Shown here: positions 24,947 to 32,588 of the stretch, piece by piece
How the letters are laid out: each line of letters opens with the position of its first letter
Position numbering within the stretch: the stretch's first letter is position 1
From: Acidimicrobiaceae bacterium
GTDB taxonomy: Bacteria > Actinomycetota > Acidimicrobiia > Acidimicrobiales > RAAP-2
Assembly (NCBI GenBank): GCA_003160635.1
Contig: PMLV01000328.1
Location: 9,276-49,445, forward strand
Length of the DNA stretch: 40,170 nucleotides
Reading direction: 5' to 3'
Notes under the pieces: generated by a model
The model's database searches: none
Told to the model about the DNA's origin: nothing
Seen by the model: only the letters and a program-made list of their open reading frames with translations
Position numbers and translations under genes: made by a program

Positions 24947-26659
24947 GTGCTTGATCTGATCATCCGAGGTGGCGACCTCATCGACGGTTCCGGCGCACCC
25001 CGCCGACGGGCGGACGTCGGGGTCCAGGGCGACCGCGTGGTGGCGATCGGCCAGCTCGATACGGAGGCGACCGCGGTGATCGATGCCAGCGGAAAGGTGG
25101 TGACACCGGGGTTCATCGACGTGCACACCCACTTCGACGCCCAGGTCTTCTGGGATGGCGCGCTCACCCCCTCCCCGTTCCACGGCGTGACCACGGCGTT
25201 GGCCGGCAATTGCGGTTTCAGCATCCAGCCGCTCTCGGGGGATGCGGGTGACGCCGAGTACCTTCTGCGCATGCTGGCCCGGGTCGAGGGCATGCCCGTC
25301 GAATCGCTGCGGCTGGGAGTGCCATGGGACTGGCGGTCGACCGACGAATATCTGGCAGCCGTCGAACCCAAATTGGGCATCAATGCCGCCTTCATGGTCG
25401 GGCACTCGGCCATACGGCGCCTGGTCATGGGCCCCGAGGCCACCCGGCGGGCGGCCACGAGTGACGAGGTCGGTCAGATGGCCGATGCCCTCAGGCGGGC
25501 CTTCGAGGCAGGCGCGTTGGGGTTCTCCTCGTCGTGGGCCCGGACCCACAACGACGCGGACGGCGAGATGGTGCCGTCGCGCCACGCCACCGCCGAAGAA
25601 CTGATCACACTCAGCGCAGTGGCCGGTGAGTTCCCGGGGACCAGCCTCGAGTTCATCCCGATGATCGGCGTCTTCGACGCCTGGGCCGTCGAACTGATGA
25701 CCAACATGTCGGCCGCGGCACAGCGACCGCTCAACTGGAATCTCCTCGTCGGTAGCCTCGGCCAGAAGGAGATCGACGAGCGCTTGGCTCCCGGAGACTA
25801 CGCGCGCGCCCGTGGGGGTGAGGTCGTGGCGCTGACGTTGCCACTCCCCGTCACGATGCGTTTCAACTTCGCCAGCGGGTTCTTCCTCGACTCCATTCCG
25901 GGCTGGGAGAGCGCCATGAAGACGCCACGCGACGAGCGCATGGCCCTGTTCTCCGACCCGACGGCGCGCGCTGCGCTCAATGCGGCGGCGCAGAGCGAGA
26001 CGTATCCCATGCGGCGCCTCATGTCGTGGGAGGACCACTACATCTTCGATGTCGCAGCGCCCGAGAACGCCCAGTACCAAGGCGCTCGTATCGGTGACAT
26101 CGCAGAGCAAGAAGGTCGGGAGGCGTGGGATGTCCTCTGTGACATCGCCGTCGCCGACGAATTGCGGACATCGTTCGGGGCGGCGACCCCGGTCCTCAGC
26201 AAGGAAGATTGGGAACAGCGGGTCGCCATCATCCGTGACGGCCGGGCGCTGCTCGGCGGTTCCGACGCCGGCGCCCACCTCGATCTCCTCGCCACCTTCA
26301 ACTATCCGACCGTCATTCTGGCGGAGGCGGTCCGTCGCCACGGCGTCCTCTCGCTGGAAGAGGCGGTGCACCACATGACCGAAGAGCCGGCCCATCTCTA
26401 CGGCATCACCGATCGGGGAAGGGTGGCCGAGGGTAGTTACGCGGATCTCGTGGTGCTGGATCCGGCCACCGTGGCCAGCCACGAGGTGGCCATGCGCTAC
26501 GACCTTCCGGGAGGCGCCGGGCGCCTGTACGCCGAGTCCGAGGGCATCGATCACGTCGTCGTCAACGGCTCTCCGATTCTCAAGGACGGAGCCCTTCTCC
26601 CGTCCCGCAGCGGCACTCTGCTCCGGAGTGGCCGTGACACCGCAGAGTCGGGCCGATGA
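24947..26659 (+). CDS. N-acyl-D-amino-acid deacylase-type amidohydrolase (copy B)
   Basis: A 570-residue amidohydrolase paralogous to the divergent gene at 23077-24765. It contains FIDVHTHFDAQVFWDG (metal HxH), GNCGFSIQPLSG (bridging Cys), GHSAIRR and GGSDAGAHLDLL (catalytic Asp), plus the same C-terminal RYDLPGGAGRLYAESEGIDHVVVNG ending. The GTG start has a GGGAGGGA ribosome binding site. Its stop overlaps the ATG of the next gene (ATGA), so it is co-translated with an alpha/beta hydrolase. Amide or ester cleavage of a xenobiotic or natural amide is plausible; nothing specific can be assigned. Confidence 0.88.
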   Translation: MLDLIIRGGDLIDGSGAPRRRADVGVQGDRVVAIGQLDTEATAVIDASGKVVTPGFIDVHTHFDAQVFWDGALTPSPFHGVTTALAGNCGFSIQPLSGDAGDAEYLLRMLARVEGMPVESLRLGVPWDWRSTDEYLAAVEPKLGINAAFMVGHSAIRRLVMGPEATRRAATSDEVGQMADALRRAFEAGALGFSSSWARTHNDADGEMVPSRHATAEELITLSAVAGEFPGTSLEFIPMIGVFDAWAVELMTNMSAAAQRPLNWNLLVGSLGQKEIDERLAPGDYARARGGEVVALTLPLPVTMRFNFASGFFLDSIPGWESAMKTPRDERMALFSDPTARAALNAAAQSETYPMRRLMSWEDHYIFDVAAPENAQYQGARIGDIAEQEGREAWDVLCDIAVADELRTSFGAATPVLSKEDWEQRVAIIRDGRALLGGSDAGAHLDLLATFNYPTVILAEAVRRHGVLSLEEAVHHMTEEPAHLYGITDRGRVAEGSYADLVVLDPATVASHEVAMRYDLPGGAGRLYAESEGIDHVVVNGSPILKDGALLPSRSGTLLRSGRDTAESGR

Positions 26660-27339
26660 GCAACTTCGTCCTGGTGCATGGCGCAGGCCACGGTGCGTGG
26701 TGCTGGGAGCGCACCGAGCGAGATCTCGCGGCTGCGGGCCACCAGTCGACTTCCCTCGACCTTCCCCTCACCGGCTTGGGGGACGACGCGGCCGCGGTCC
26801 GGGAGTGCCTCGACGCCCAGACCGAACCGGCGATCCTGGTGGGGCACTCCTACGGAGGCCTCGTGATCTCCGAGGCGGCGGATGGCCGGGACGACGTGGC
26901 GCAGCTGGTCTACGTTGCCGCGGTCTTGGTGGCTTCGGAAGAGGACGTGCTCGCCCAGGCGGGAGACTTCCCCCCCACGCCGCTCATGCAGCAGCTCGAG
27001 TACACGGACGACGGCTTCATGATCTTCTCCGCCGAAACTGCGCTCGACTGTTTCTACCAGGAGACGCCGCGGGAAATCGCCGAGCCGGCGTCGTTGCGCA
27101 TGCGCCCCACCGCCGCCGGAGGAATGGCCGCCAGCCCCGGCGCAGATCCCTGGAAGTCGATTCCGACGACGTACATCGTGTGTGAACGAGACCGTGCCCT
27201 CTCGGCGGAGATGCAACGAGTCATGGCACAGAAGGCCGGGCGTATCGAGAGCATCGACACCGATCACTCGCCCTTCGTGTCGCGGCCCGAGGAGTTCTGT
27301 CGGATTCTTCTGAGCATCGCCGGTGACCCTGTTGGGTGA
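26656..27339 (+). CDS. Alpha/beta hydrolase, methylesterase-like
   Basis: A 227-residue serine hydrolase with FVLVHGAGHGAWCWE near the N-terminus (oxyanion region as in plant methyl esterase/hydroxynitrile-lyase-like proteins), nucleophile elbow VGHSYGG, and a terminal TDHSPFVSRPEEF with the catalytic His. The compact cap region is rich in Met and Phe. The start overlaps the amidohydrolase stop by 4 nt, and its stop overlaps the start of the broken thioesterase by 17 nt, so it was the middle gene of a three-gene unit of hydrolases. Confidence 0.88.
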   Translation: MSNFVLVHGAGHGAWCWERTERDLAAAGHQSTSLDLPLTGLGDDAAAVRECLDAQTEPAILVGHSYGGLVISEAADGRDDVAQLVYVAAVLVASEEDVLAQAGDFPPTPLMQQLEYTDDGFMIFSAETALDCFYQETPREIAEPASLRMRPTAAGGMAASPGADPWKSIPTTYIVCERDRALSAEMQRVMAQKAGRIESIDTDHSPFVSRPEEFCRILLSIAGDPVG

Positions 27340-28139
27340 GGTGGACCAGTACGCAGGACAGCGACTCGCAGATCTCTTCGTTGTGTCGGGTGAGGGCAAT
27401 GCGCTCTACGCCGACACCAAAGTAATCTCCAGCCCTTCGATTTTCGGGGGGCAACTGTTCGGTTTGGCGGTGGTGGCGGCGACCACGTCGCCCGATGGCA
27501 CCTTCATCCCGGTGTCGCTGCAAGCGCAGCTTCTCGACCGTGGTGAGGCCGGGTCCGGCATCGACATCTCGGTGGCCACGCTGCGGGAAGGTCGTTCGAA
27601 ACGGCACCGCTGACTCACCCTCGACCAGGGCGGTCGCCCGATAGCAACGGTGCAGGTCGCGCTCGAGACGCTCCCCCAGGAGGCCGGTGCGTCGGCAGCG
27701 TCACACCTCGACGTCACCCCACCGACGTCGTCGGACCACAGGTCCCCCGTTCGTGGTGCGGTGGGGGTTCGACGAGGTCGAGGTCGTCCACCACGATCCT
27801 GAGGCGATCCATCCCTTATGGGTGAAGCCTCGGGTGGGACTCCCCGACGACCCGGCACTGCACGCGGCGGCGATTGCGTTCGTCTCAGACATGGCGCTCG
27901 TCCTGGTGGCCCATGAAGCGGGGGGTGACCCGAGCGCCACGCCGTTGACCGTCGACCATGCGATCTGGTTTCACGGTGTGCCGCGCTTCGACGACTGGCT
28001 CTTCCTCGATGCGAGGTTGAGTTCCCGCCAGGGTGATCACGCCCTCGTCTTCGCCACGATCACCGGCGCCGAGGGTGACCTCGTGGCGACGGTGTGCCAG
28101 GGTGTCCGCCTGAGGCGATCCGGTCGCCGCGCTCGTTGA
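27323..28139 (+). pseudogene. TesB-type acyl-CoA thioesterase, disrupted by stop and frameshift
   Basis: Translation of 27323 onward gives the first hotdog domain of an acyl-CoA thioesterase II (SIFGGQLFGLAVVAA, SLQAQLLDRGE, ISVATLREGRS). The frame meets TGA at 27611-27613 but continues without loss of sense for about 40 codons (LTLDQGGRPIATVQVALE). The rest of the double hotdog (FDEVEVVHHDPEAIHPLWVK, LTVDHAIWFHGVPRFDDWLF, LVATVCQGVRLRR) is in a different frame, shifted by +1, with the switch at about 27735-27760. Total extent, about 272 codons, is the normal TesB length. A CGA-to-TGA change and one indel explain it. The two half-ORFs (27323-27613, 27687-28139) should not be taken as separate genes. 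Confidence 0.8.
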
Positions 28140-28150
28140 GGAGGGTTGGG

Positions 28151-28600
28151 CTACTGGGTCAGCGGGTCAACCGCGGATCCCAGGCCGATCAATTCCACCC
28201 GGACACCGTTCGGGTCATGGACGACCGCCATTTCGATCCCCTGGGGAAGCGTGATGCGGCTGACCTCTCCGTTGAAGCCCAGGCTGGCCAGACGCTGGAG
28301 CGTGGGCTCGACCTCCAGGTAGACCGAGACGAGGAAGAAGCCGACCTGCGGCGGCCCCTGGTCGGGAGTGCCGTCGTCGATTCCCGCCGGGAATTCCACC
28401 AACTCGACGAGACCGCCGGTGGTGTCTTCGGGGTCGCCGAGAAAGACGGAGCGGAGCTCCGGAGCGCGAGCCTGGAAGAGGGTGGGCCAATCGCCTTCGA
28501 ATGTCTCATCCATCTGTTGGACGAAGCCGAGCCCATCCCGCCAGAATCGAACGCTGGCGTCGATGTCGCGGGTGCAGATGGCGCTGTGATGGATCTTCAT
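28151..28600 (-). CDS. VOC/glyoxalase-fold metalloprotein
   Basis: A 149-residue vicinal-oxygen-chelate protein. Metal-ligand candidates are the His pair in MKIHHSAICTRD, a Glu in the middle region near LVELVEF, His in MAVVHDPNGVRVELIG and its terminal Glu. DIDASVRFWRDGLGF is the standard first beta-alpha-beta unit. Such proteins act as glyoxalases, dioxygenases or epimerases (for example methylmalonyl-CoA epimerase); function is open. Its ATG overlaps the stop of the SDR gene by 4 nt, so it is the last gene of the P450-SRPBCC-LLM-SDR-VOC run. Confidence 0.87.
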   Translation of the reverse strand: MKIHHSAICTRDIDASVRFWRDGLGFVQQMDETFEGDWPTLFQARAPELRSVFLGDPEDTTGGLVELVEFPAGIDDGTPDQGPPQVGFFLVSVYLEVEPTLQRLASLGFNGEVSRITLPQGIEMAVVHDPNGVRVELIGLGSAVDPLTQ

Positions 28601-29346
28601 CGGTTCACCTCTGCGCCCTGTCGCATGTTTTCACCGTAGGCATCGATGGGGCTATGGAGGGCGAGACCACCGTCGACCTCGAGAACCTGCCCGGTGACCC
28701 ACTCGAGCTCGTGGAGCGCCAGGATCGCCTGCGCGATGTCGCCCGGCTGACCGAGGCGGCCGAGGGGTGTGCGGTCCTCCACCGCGCCCCACCAACCCCG
28801 GCCGGTCGGAGCCTCGCCCAACATCGGCGTCTGCGTCACGCCGGGCCCGACCGCGTTCACACGGATGTTGTGCGGCGCCCACTCGCTCGCCGCAACTTTC
28901 ACCAGCATGCTGAGCGCGGCCTTGGACGCGCAGTAGGTGCCCATACTGCGATCGACCAGCCGCGCGCTGACGCTCGACGTGGCGATGAACGATGCAGGGG
29001 CCGACGCAGCGATCGATGCCTTGGCCAGTGCCCGCATCACGAGCCACGGACCTCGCGTGTTGACCGCGATCACGCGATCCCATTCTTCGACGGGTTCGTC
29101 GAGCAGCATTCCGACGTGCCCCACTCCGGCCGTAATCGTCAATTGGGCCGGAAGGCCGATCAGGTCGAGTGTCTCGGCCAGCGCGCGATCGATCGCATCG
29201 GGGTCGGCCACGTCACATTCCACATCGGGCTTACCGGCAATGTCCCACACGAGGACCGACGCGCCCCGGGCCCGGTACATGTCAACGACCGCGGCCCCGA
29301 TTCCCGAAGCGCCCCCCACGACAACGGCACCTGCTGCGTCACTCAT
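28597..29346 (-). CDS. Short-chain dehydrogenase/reductase
   Basis: A 249-residue SDR with cofactor-binding GGASGIG, an acidic WDIAGKPDVECDVAD loop favouring NAD(H), a catalytic Ser in IATSSVSARL and YCASK. It ends with VTGQVLEVDGGLALHSP. The usual NNAG is replaced by TITAGVG, common in divergent SDRs. It shares 4 nt with the VOC gene and begins about 90 bp after the LLM frame. It could act on an alcohol produced by the P450 or LLM enzyme, which is inference from gene order. Confidence 0.9.
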   Translation of the reverse strand: MSDAAGAVVVGGASGIGAAVVDMYRARGASVLVWDIAGKPDVECDVADPDAIDRALAETLDLIGLPAQLTITAGVGHVGMLLDEPVEEWDRVIAVNTRGPWLVMRALAKASIAASAPASFIATSSVSARLVDRSMGTYCASKAALSMLVKVAASEWAPHNIRVNAVGPGVTQTPMLGEAPTGRGWWGAVEDRTPLGRLGQPGDIAQAILALHELEWVTGQVLEVDGGLALHSPIDAYGENMRQGAEVNR

Positions 29347-29437
29347 AAGCTGCCCTCCCCGAGCGCATGCCGTCGCGCACCAACGGCGCCATGACCCTAA
29401 TCAAGAGCCAGGTCCTTGTCACCCGGGGAGCGGGTTG

Positions 29438-29581
29438 TCATGCAAAGCGGGGGCGCACCTCCTCGGCGAAGAGGCGCATGGATCGCAGGACGTGCTCTTG
29501 GGCGACGCCTCCGACGCCCATCCAGGTGACGATGTTGCGCACGCCGGCTGATCGCAGGACATCGATCTTCTGGCTGAAGCC
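29438..29581 (-). pseudogene. In-frame 3' tail of the LLM oxidoreductase after an amber codon
   Basis: After the TAG that ends the 29582-30484 frame, the same frame continues for 47 sense codons to a TGA at 29438-29440. The tail reads IDVLRSAGVRNIVTWMGVG, then a second part ending SMRLFAEEVRPRF, which is the standard C-terminus of this LLM subgroup. The amber codon sits between DDP and GFS, where relatives have a sense residue such as Glu (GAG, one base from TAG). So the intact gene would have spanned 29438-30484, 348 residues. Confidence 0.75.
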
Positions 29582-30484
29582 CTAGGGGTCGTCGAAGAGA
29601 AGGTTGGTCTCGGTGGCTCGGAGGTAGTCGGCGTCGGGAATCTCGGGAGGAGGGCCGTAGGAGACTAGGGAGCTCCATTCATGATCCGGACCCGGCGGCA
29701 CACTCAGCGCAGCGAGCCGCGCCATGTGCCATTCGTACGGTTCCTTGGCGATGGTGCGCGCTTCGTCGGAGGACGGCGCCAGCAACGTGTAGAGCAAAAT
29801 GATGGCCCGGTCCAAGAACGCGTCGACGTCGTGGTCGGAGGCCTTGAGGAGATCGACGTAGCGGGAGAACGCCTGGGCCGTGGCCTCGACCGGCGCGAAG
29901 GGCGACGACAGGGCCAGCGGGACCCCTCGCTCGATCGTCTCTTCCAGGGGCGTGGTGCCGCCGACGCTCATCAGGAGTATCTCGTCCGGGCGCCGTACGG
30001 GTCGGGGCCACGTCTGCACGGACGGGAATCGAAAGTACGTCCCGTCGTAGCTCTTGGGCTCCCCGGTCCACGCCCCGAGGACAATGTCCAGCGACTCGGT
30101 GAAGCGCGCCTTGGTCGTAGTCTCCTCCACCTCGAAGGCCACGTTCTGGGGCCATTGGTAGCCGCGCCCGACGCACAGGTCGACCCGGCCTTGGCCCAGA
30201 TGATCGAGAAGGGCGGCCCGTTCGGCGAAGCGAAGCGGATGCGTGAGGCTGAGGTTGACGACGGCCGCGCCCACCCTCACCTTGGTGGTCTGGCCCAAGA
30301 GATACGTGACCATGGTCAGGGCGTCCGGGCAGGCGCAGTAGTCGAAGAAGTGCTGTTCGGGGACCCACACGCTGTCGAAGCCGAGACTCTCGGCCAGGTG
30401 CACCCGCTCCAGTTCGTCGGCCATGACCTGCTCGGTCGTGGTCCATGGCGGCACCTGGTAGGTGTGATACGTCCCGAATTTCAT
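29582..30484 (-). CDS. LLM-class flavin-dependent oxidoreductase, prematurely terminated
   Basis: A 300-residue luciferase-like TIM-barrel protein: MKFGTYHTYQVPPW, the LAESLGFDSVWVPEQHF unit, VRVGAAVVNLSLTHPLRFAERAALL (split between core strands) and a GRVDLCVGRGYQWPQN loop. Members of this branch (348-360 residues) use FMN or F420; here a TAG removes the last helix and strand, the missing 47 residues remaining in frame downstream. The product may be unstable or partly active. It overlaps the upstream SRPBCC gene by 4 nt and has a GAAAGGA ribosome binding site. Context (P450, SRPBCC, SDR, VOC) suggests oxidative breakdown of a hydrophobic compound. Confidence 0.8.
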   Translation of the reverse strand: MKFGTYHTYQVPPWTTTEQVMADELERVHLAESLGFDSVWVPEQHFFDYCACPDALTMVTYLLGQTTKVRVGAAVVNLSLTHPLRFAERAALLDHLGQGRVDLCVGRGYQWPQNVAFEVEETTTKARFTESLDIVLGAWTGEPKSYDGTYFRFPSVQTWPRPVRRPDEILLMSVGGTTPLEETIERGVPLALSSPFAPVEATAQAFSRYVDLLKASDHDVDAFLDRAIILLYTLLAPSSDEARTIAKEPYEWHMARLAALSVPPGPDHEWSSLVSYGPPPEIPDADYLRATETNLLFDDP

Positions 30485-30978
30485 GGCGCTTGGTTCCTTT
30501 CTCGCACCGCGCCGACCTCGGCCAGGGCCCTTACCAACGCCGCTTCGATCAAGCGGTCGTTGTCCTTGGAGATGAACGTGTGCACCGGCTTTTCCAGCAG
30601 CAGCCTGGACACGGGGTTGCGTGCTTCATAGGTCTCACGGAAGCAGACCCTGGTGGTGCCCCCTCCCGCATCTTCGAGGCGAGTCCAGCCTGTTGACCTG
30701 GACCAGAGGGGCTTCGACACGGCGTCGTAGCGCCATGAGATGGGGCGCGTGGCCTCGGTGATCCATTCCCAGGACTCTGCGACGCCTCCGGAGAGCAAGT
30801 ACTTCGGGACGGGAAAGTGGCAGTGGCGCACCAAGCCGTTGCCGTCGGCGTCACCCCGGTGGAGGATCTCGATCTGCACCGAGCCCCGGTCGACGTCGGT
30901 GCGCGATTGTGCGGCCATGACGTCCCATACTTCTTCGGGCGTTCCGTGCACGACGAATTCGAACCTGTGGTCCTGCAT
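30481..30978 (-). CDS. SRPBCC (START/polyketide cyclase fold) protein
   Basis: A 165-residue helix-grip-fold protein. The opening HRFEFVVHGTPEEVWDVM is the first strand and helix of the SRPBCC fold, and the long C-terminal helix is VSRLLLEKPVHTFISKDNDRLIEAALVRAL. These proteins bind hydrophobic ligands in a deep cavity and may act as cyclases, hydrolases or carriers; no catalytic residue can be named here. The start has a GAGGAAGGAAG ribosome binding site. It lies 92 bp after the P450 gene and overlaps the LLM gene by ATGA, so a role in presenting the same substrate is plausible. Confidence 0.8.
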   Translation of the reverse strand: MQDHRFEFVVHGTPEEVWDVMAAQSRTDVDRGSVQIEILHRGDADGNGLVRHCHFPVPKYLLSGGVAESWEWITEATRPISWRYDAVSKPLWSRSTGWTRLEDAGGGTTRVCFRETYEARNPVSRLLLEKPVHTFISKDNDRLIEAALVRALAEVGAVRERNQAP

Positions 30979-31070
30979 ATGGCTTCCTTCCTCGTTGCGT
31001 GCGACGATGCCGGCCCAAGAGTCCGGCTACCGCCCACGTCCCGCCGGCTGTGGGTGATCGAACGTGCGGT

Positions 31071-32315
31071 TCAGCAAAGACGCATCGGAAGGCGATCAAG
31101 GGAGCAGACGACGGTCACCAACGGGCCCGGCACGGCCCACACGGGATCGCCGGTCACCTCCAAGGAACCGAATCGATCGAGGAGTGACTCGAACATGATG
31201 CGGATCTCTCGCCTCGCCAGGGTCGCTCCGAGGCAGTGGTGCGGGCCTCCACCGCCGAATGCCACCTGATCGTTTGGTGTCCGCCCCACATCGAACGTGA
31301 AGGGCTCGTCGAAGACGTCCTCGTCCCGATTGGCCGAGGGATGCCAGAACGTCACCAGGTCGCCGGATCGAATCTGTTGCCCCCGCACCTCGACATCTCG
31401 TGTCGCCGTCCTCCGGAAGTAGGACACGGGTGAGCTCCATCGGAGTATCTCGTTGACGGCGAGGTCCATGAGACTCGGATCAGCTCGCAGCCTCACCAGC
31501 TGCTCGGGGTGCTCGAAGAGGGCGAGCATCCCGAGCGAGATGGCGTTGCGCGTCGTCTCGGAGCCCGCCGCGGCCAGAAGGAAGAAGAAGAGATCGAGTT
31601 CGTGGTTGCTCAATCGGGTCGGCGTGCCGTCGTCGTCCACCACCTCAGCCTGCACCAGCACCGACCAGATATCATCGACCGGCGCCCGCCGTTTGGCGTC
31701 GTTGAACGAGCTGGCGTACGCGAAGAGCTGACGTTCGGTATCCAGGCGCTGCTCGAGACCGACCCCACCTTCGGGGTCGAAGGCCCGAAGAATCGTGTTG
31801 GTGCCTTTGAAGACGTCGGGGCGCTCGTTCTCGGGGATGCCCATGATGTCGGCGATCACGTGCAGCGGAAGGAGCTCGGCCACTTCCCCGACGAAGTCGA
31901 TATCGGCCGATCCCTCTATGGAGTCGAGTATTCGATTCGTTCGCCACCGCAGGTGGCTCTCGAGGGTGTCGAGCATGCGCGGGGTGAATCCGTGAGAGAC
32001 GAGACGCCGCAGGCGCGAATGGGGCTTCCCGTCCATGGAGATGAGCATCTTTCCCTTGCGCTCTTCGCTCGTGTCCCGGATCTGCGCGCCGTCAAATGCG
32101 GTGAAGGTGACCGTGTCCCGGTTCACCGCCCGCAGGTCGTCGTGCCGGGACAGCACCCAGAATGGCGGCACCCCCGCGTCACGAAGCATGGCGGTCTCCG
32201 GATGCTTCCAGACCGGTGCATCCCGGCGCAGCCGCGTGAACACGTGGTGTGGAAACCCCTGCCGGTAGAGGTCGTACTCGGTGAGGTCAATGTCACCGAG
32301 AGCGGTCACCGTCAT
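31071..32315 (-). CDS. Cytochrome P450 (copy 1)
   Basis: A 414-residue soluble bacterial P450. The I-helix AAGSETTRNAIS, the ExxR in VNEILRWSSP and the haem-ligand loop FGGGGPHHCLG with Cys361 are all present. The N-terminal VFTRLRRDAPVWKHPE resembles actinobacterial P450s acting on steroids, fatty acids or terpenes, but no subfamily is claimed. ATG 32315 is chosen because GAGGAG lies 6 bp upstream; ATG 32339 would add eight residues. No ferredoxin or ferredoxin reductase gene is in the window. It appears to be the first gene of the minus-strand run ending with the VOC gene. Confidence 0.93.
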   Translation of the reverse strand: MTVTALGDIDLTEYDLYRQGFPHHVFTRLRRDAPVWKHPETAMLRDAGVPPFWVLSRHDDLRAVNRDTVTFTAFDGAQIRDTSEERKGKMLISMDGKPHSRLRRLVSHGFTPRMLDTLESHLRWRTNRILDSIEGSADIDFVGEVAELLPLHVIADIMGIPENERPDVFKGTNTILRAFDPEGGVGLEQRLDTERQLFAYASSFNDAKRRAPVDDIWSVLVQAEVVDDDGTPTRLSNHELDLFFFLLAAAGSETTRNAISLGMLALFEHPEQLVRLRADPSLMDLAVNEILRWSSPVSYFRRTATRDVEVRGQQIRSGDLVTFWHPSANRDEDVFDEPFTFDVGRTPNDQVAFGGGGPHHCLGATLARREIRIMFESLLDRFGSLEVTGDPVWAVPGPLVTVVCSLDRLPMRLC

Positions 32316-32527
32316 GCGTCGCTCCTCATCGGCACTCATACTCTCGCATTCGCAGGCGGCGATGCCAGGTGCCCCGAGCCTCGCGCCTCAGCCCGTGCCG
32401 TCTCTCCCGTCCCGGGAGTCACCCGGCGGGATCGCAACCCAACGCCCTACGTGACCGGAAAATATTGGTTCATCCGTGTCCCGGTCGGTTCCGAATACCT
32501 GCCGACAGTGTTGGTGATCTTTCGCTC

Positions 32528-32556
32528 TTGCGTCTTACTCGCAATTACCTTAGGTT
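32528..32556 (+). promoter_or_regulatory. Candidate promoter for the nickel/cobalt transporter
   Basis: TTGCGT (32528-32533) and TAGGTT (32551-32556) are separated by 17 bp, with the start codon 33 bp downstream and an AGGAAGGGA ribosome binding site between. The segment 32460-32565 is AT-richer than its surroundings. Overlapping GCAA/TTGC half sites (32541-32544, 32555-32558) might be a regulator site, but they are too weak to assign to a nickel regulator. Confidence 0.4.
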
Positions 32557-32588
32557 GCTGATAACGGGATCTGCCAGGAAGGGACCTG

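Noticed and set aside
29582-29584. TAG as a recoded sense codon (for example pyrrolysine)
   Set aside because: No pyl genes or other amber-read genes seen, and another broken gene uses TGA; ordinary nonsense or error is simpler.
32340-32588. Cobalamin or nickel riboswitch/operator ahead of the NiCoT gene
   Set aside because: No B12-box or clear nickel-regulator palindrome could be read; only weak half sites.
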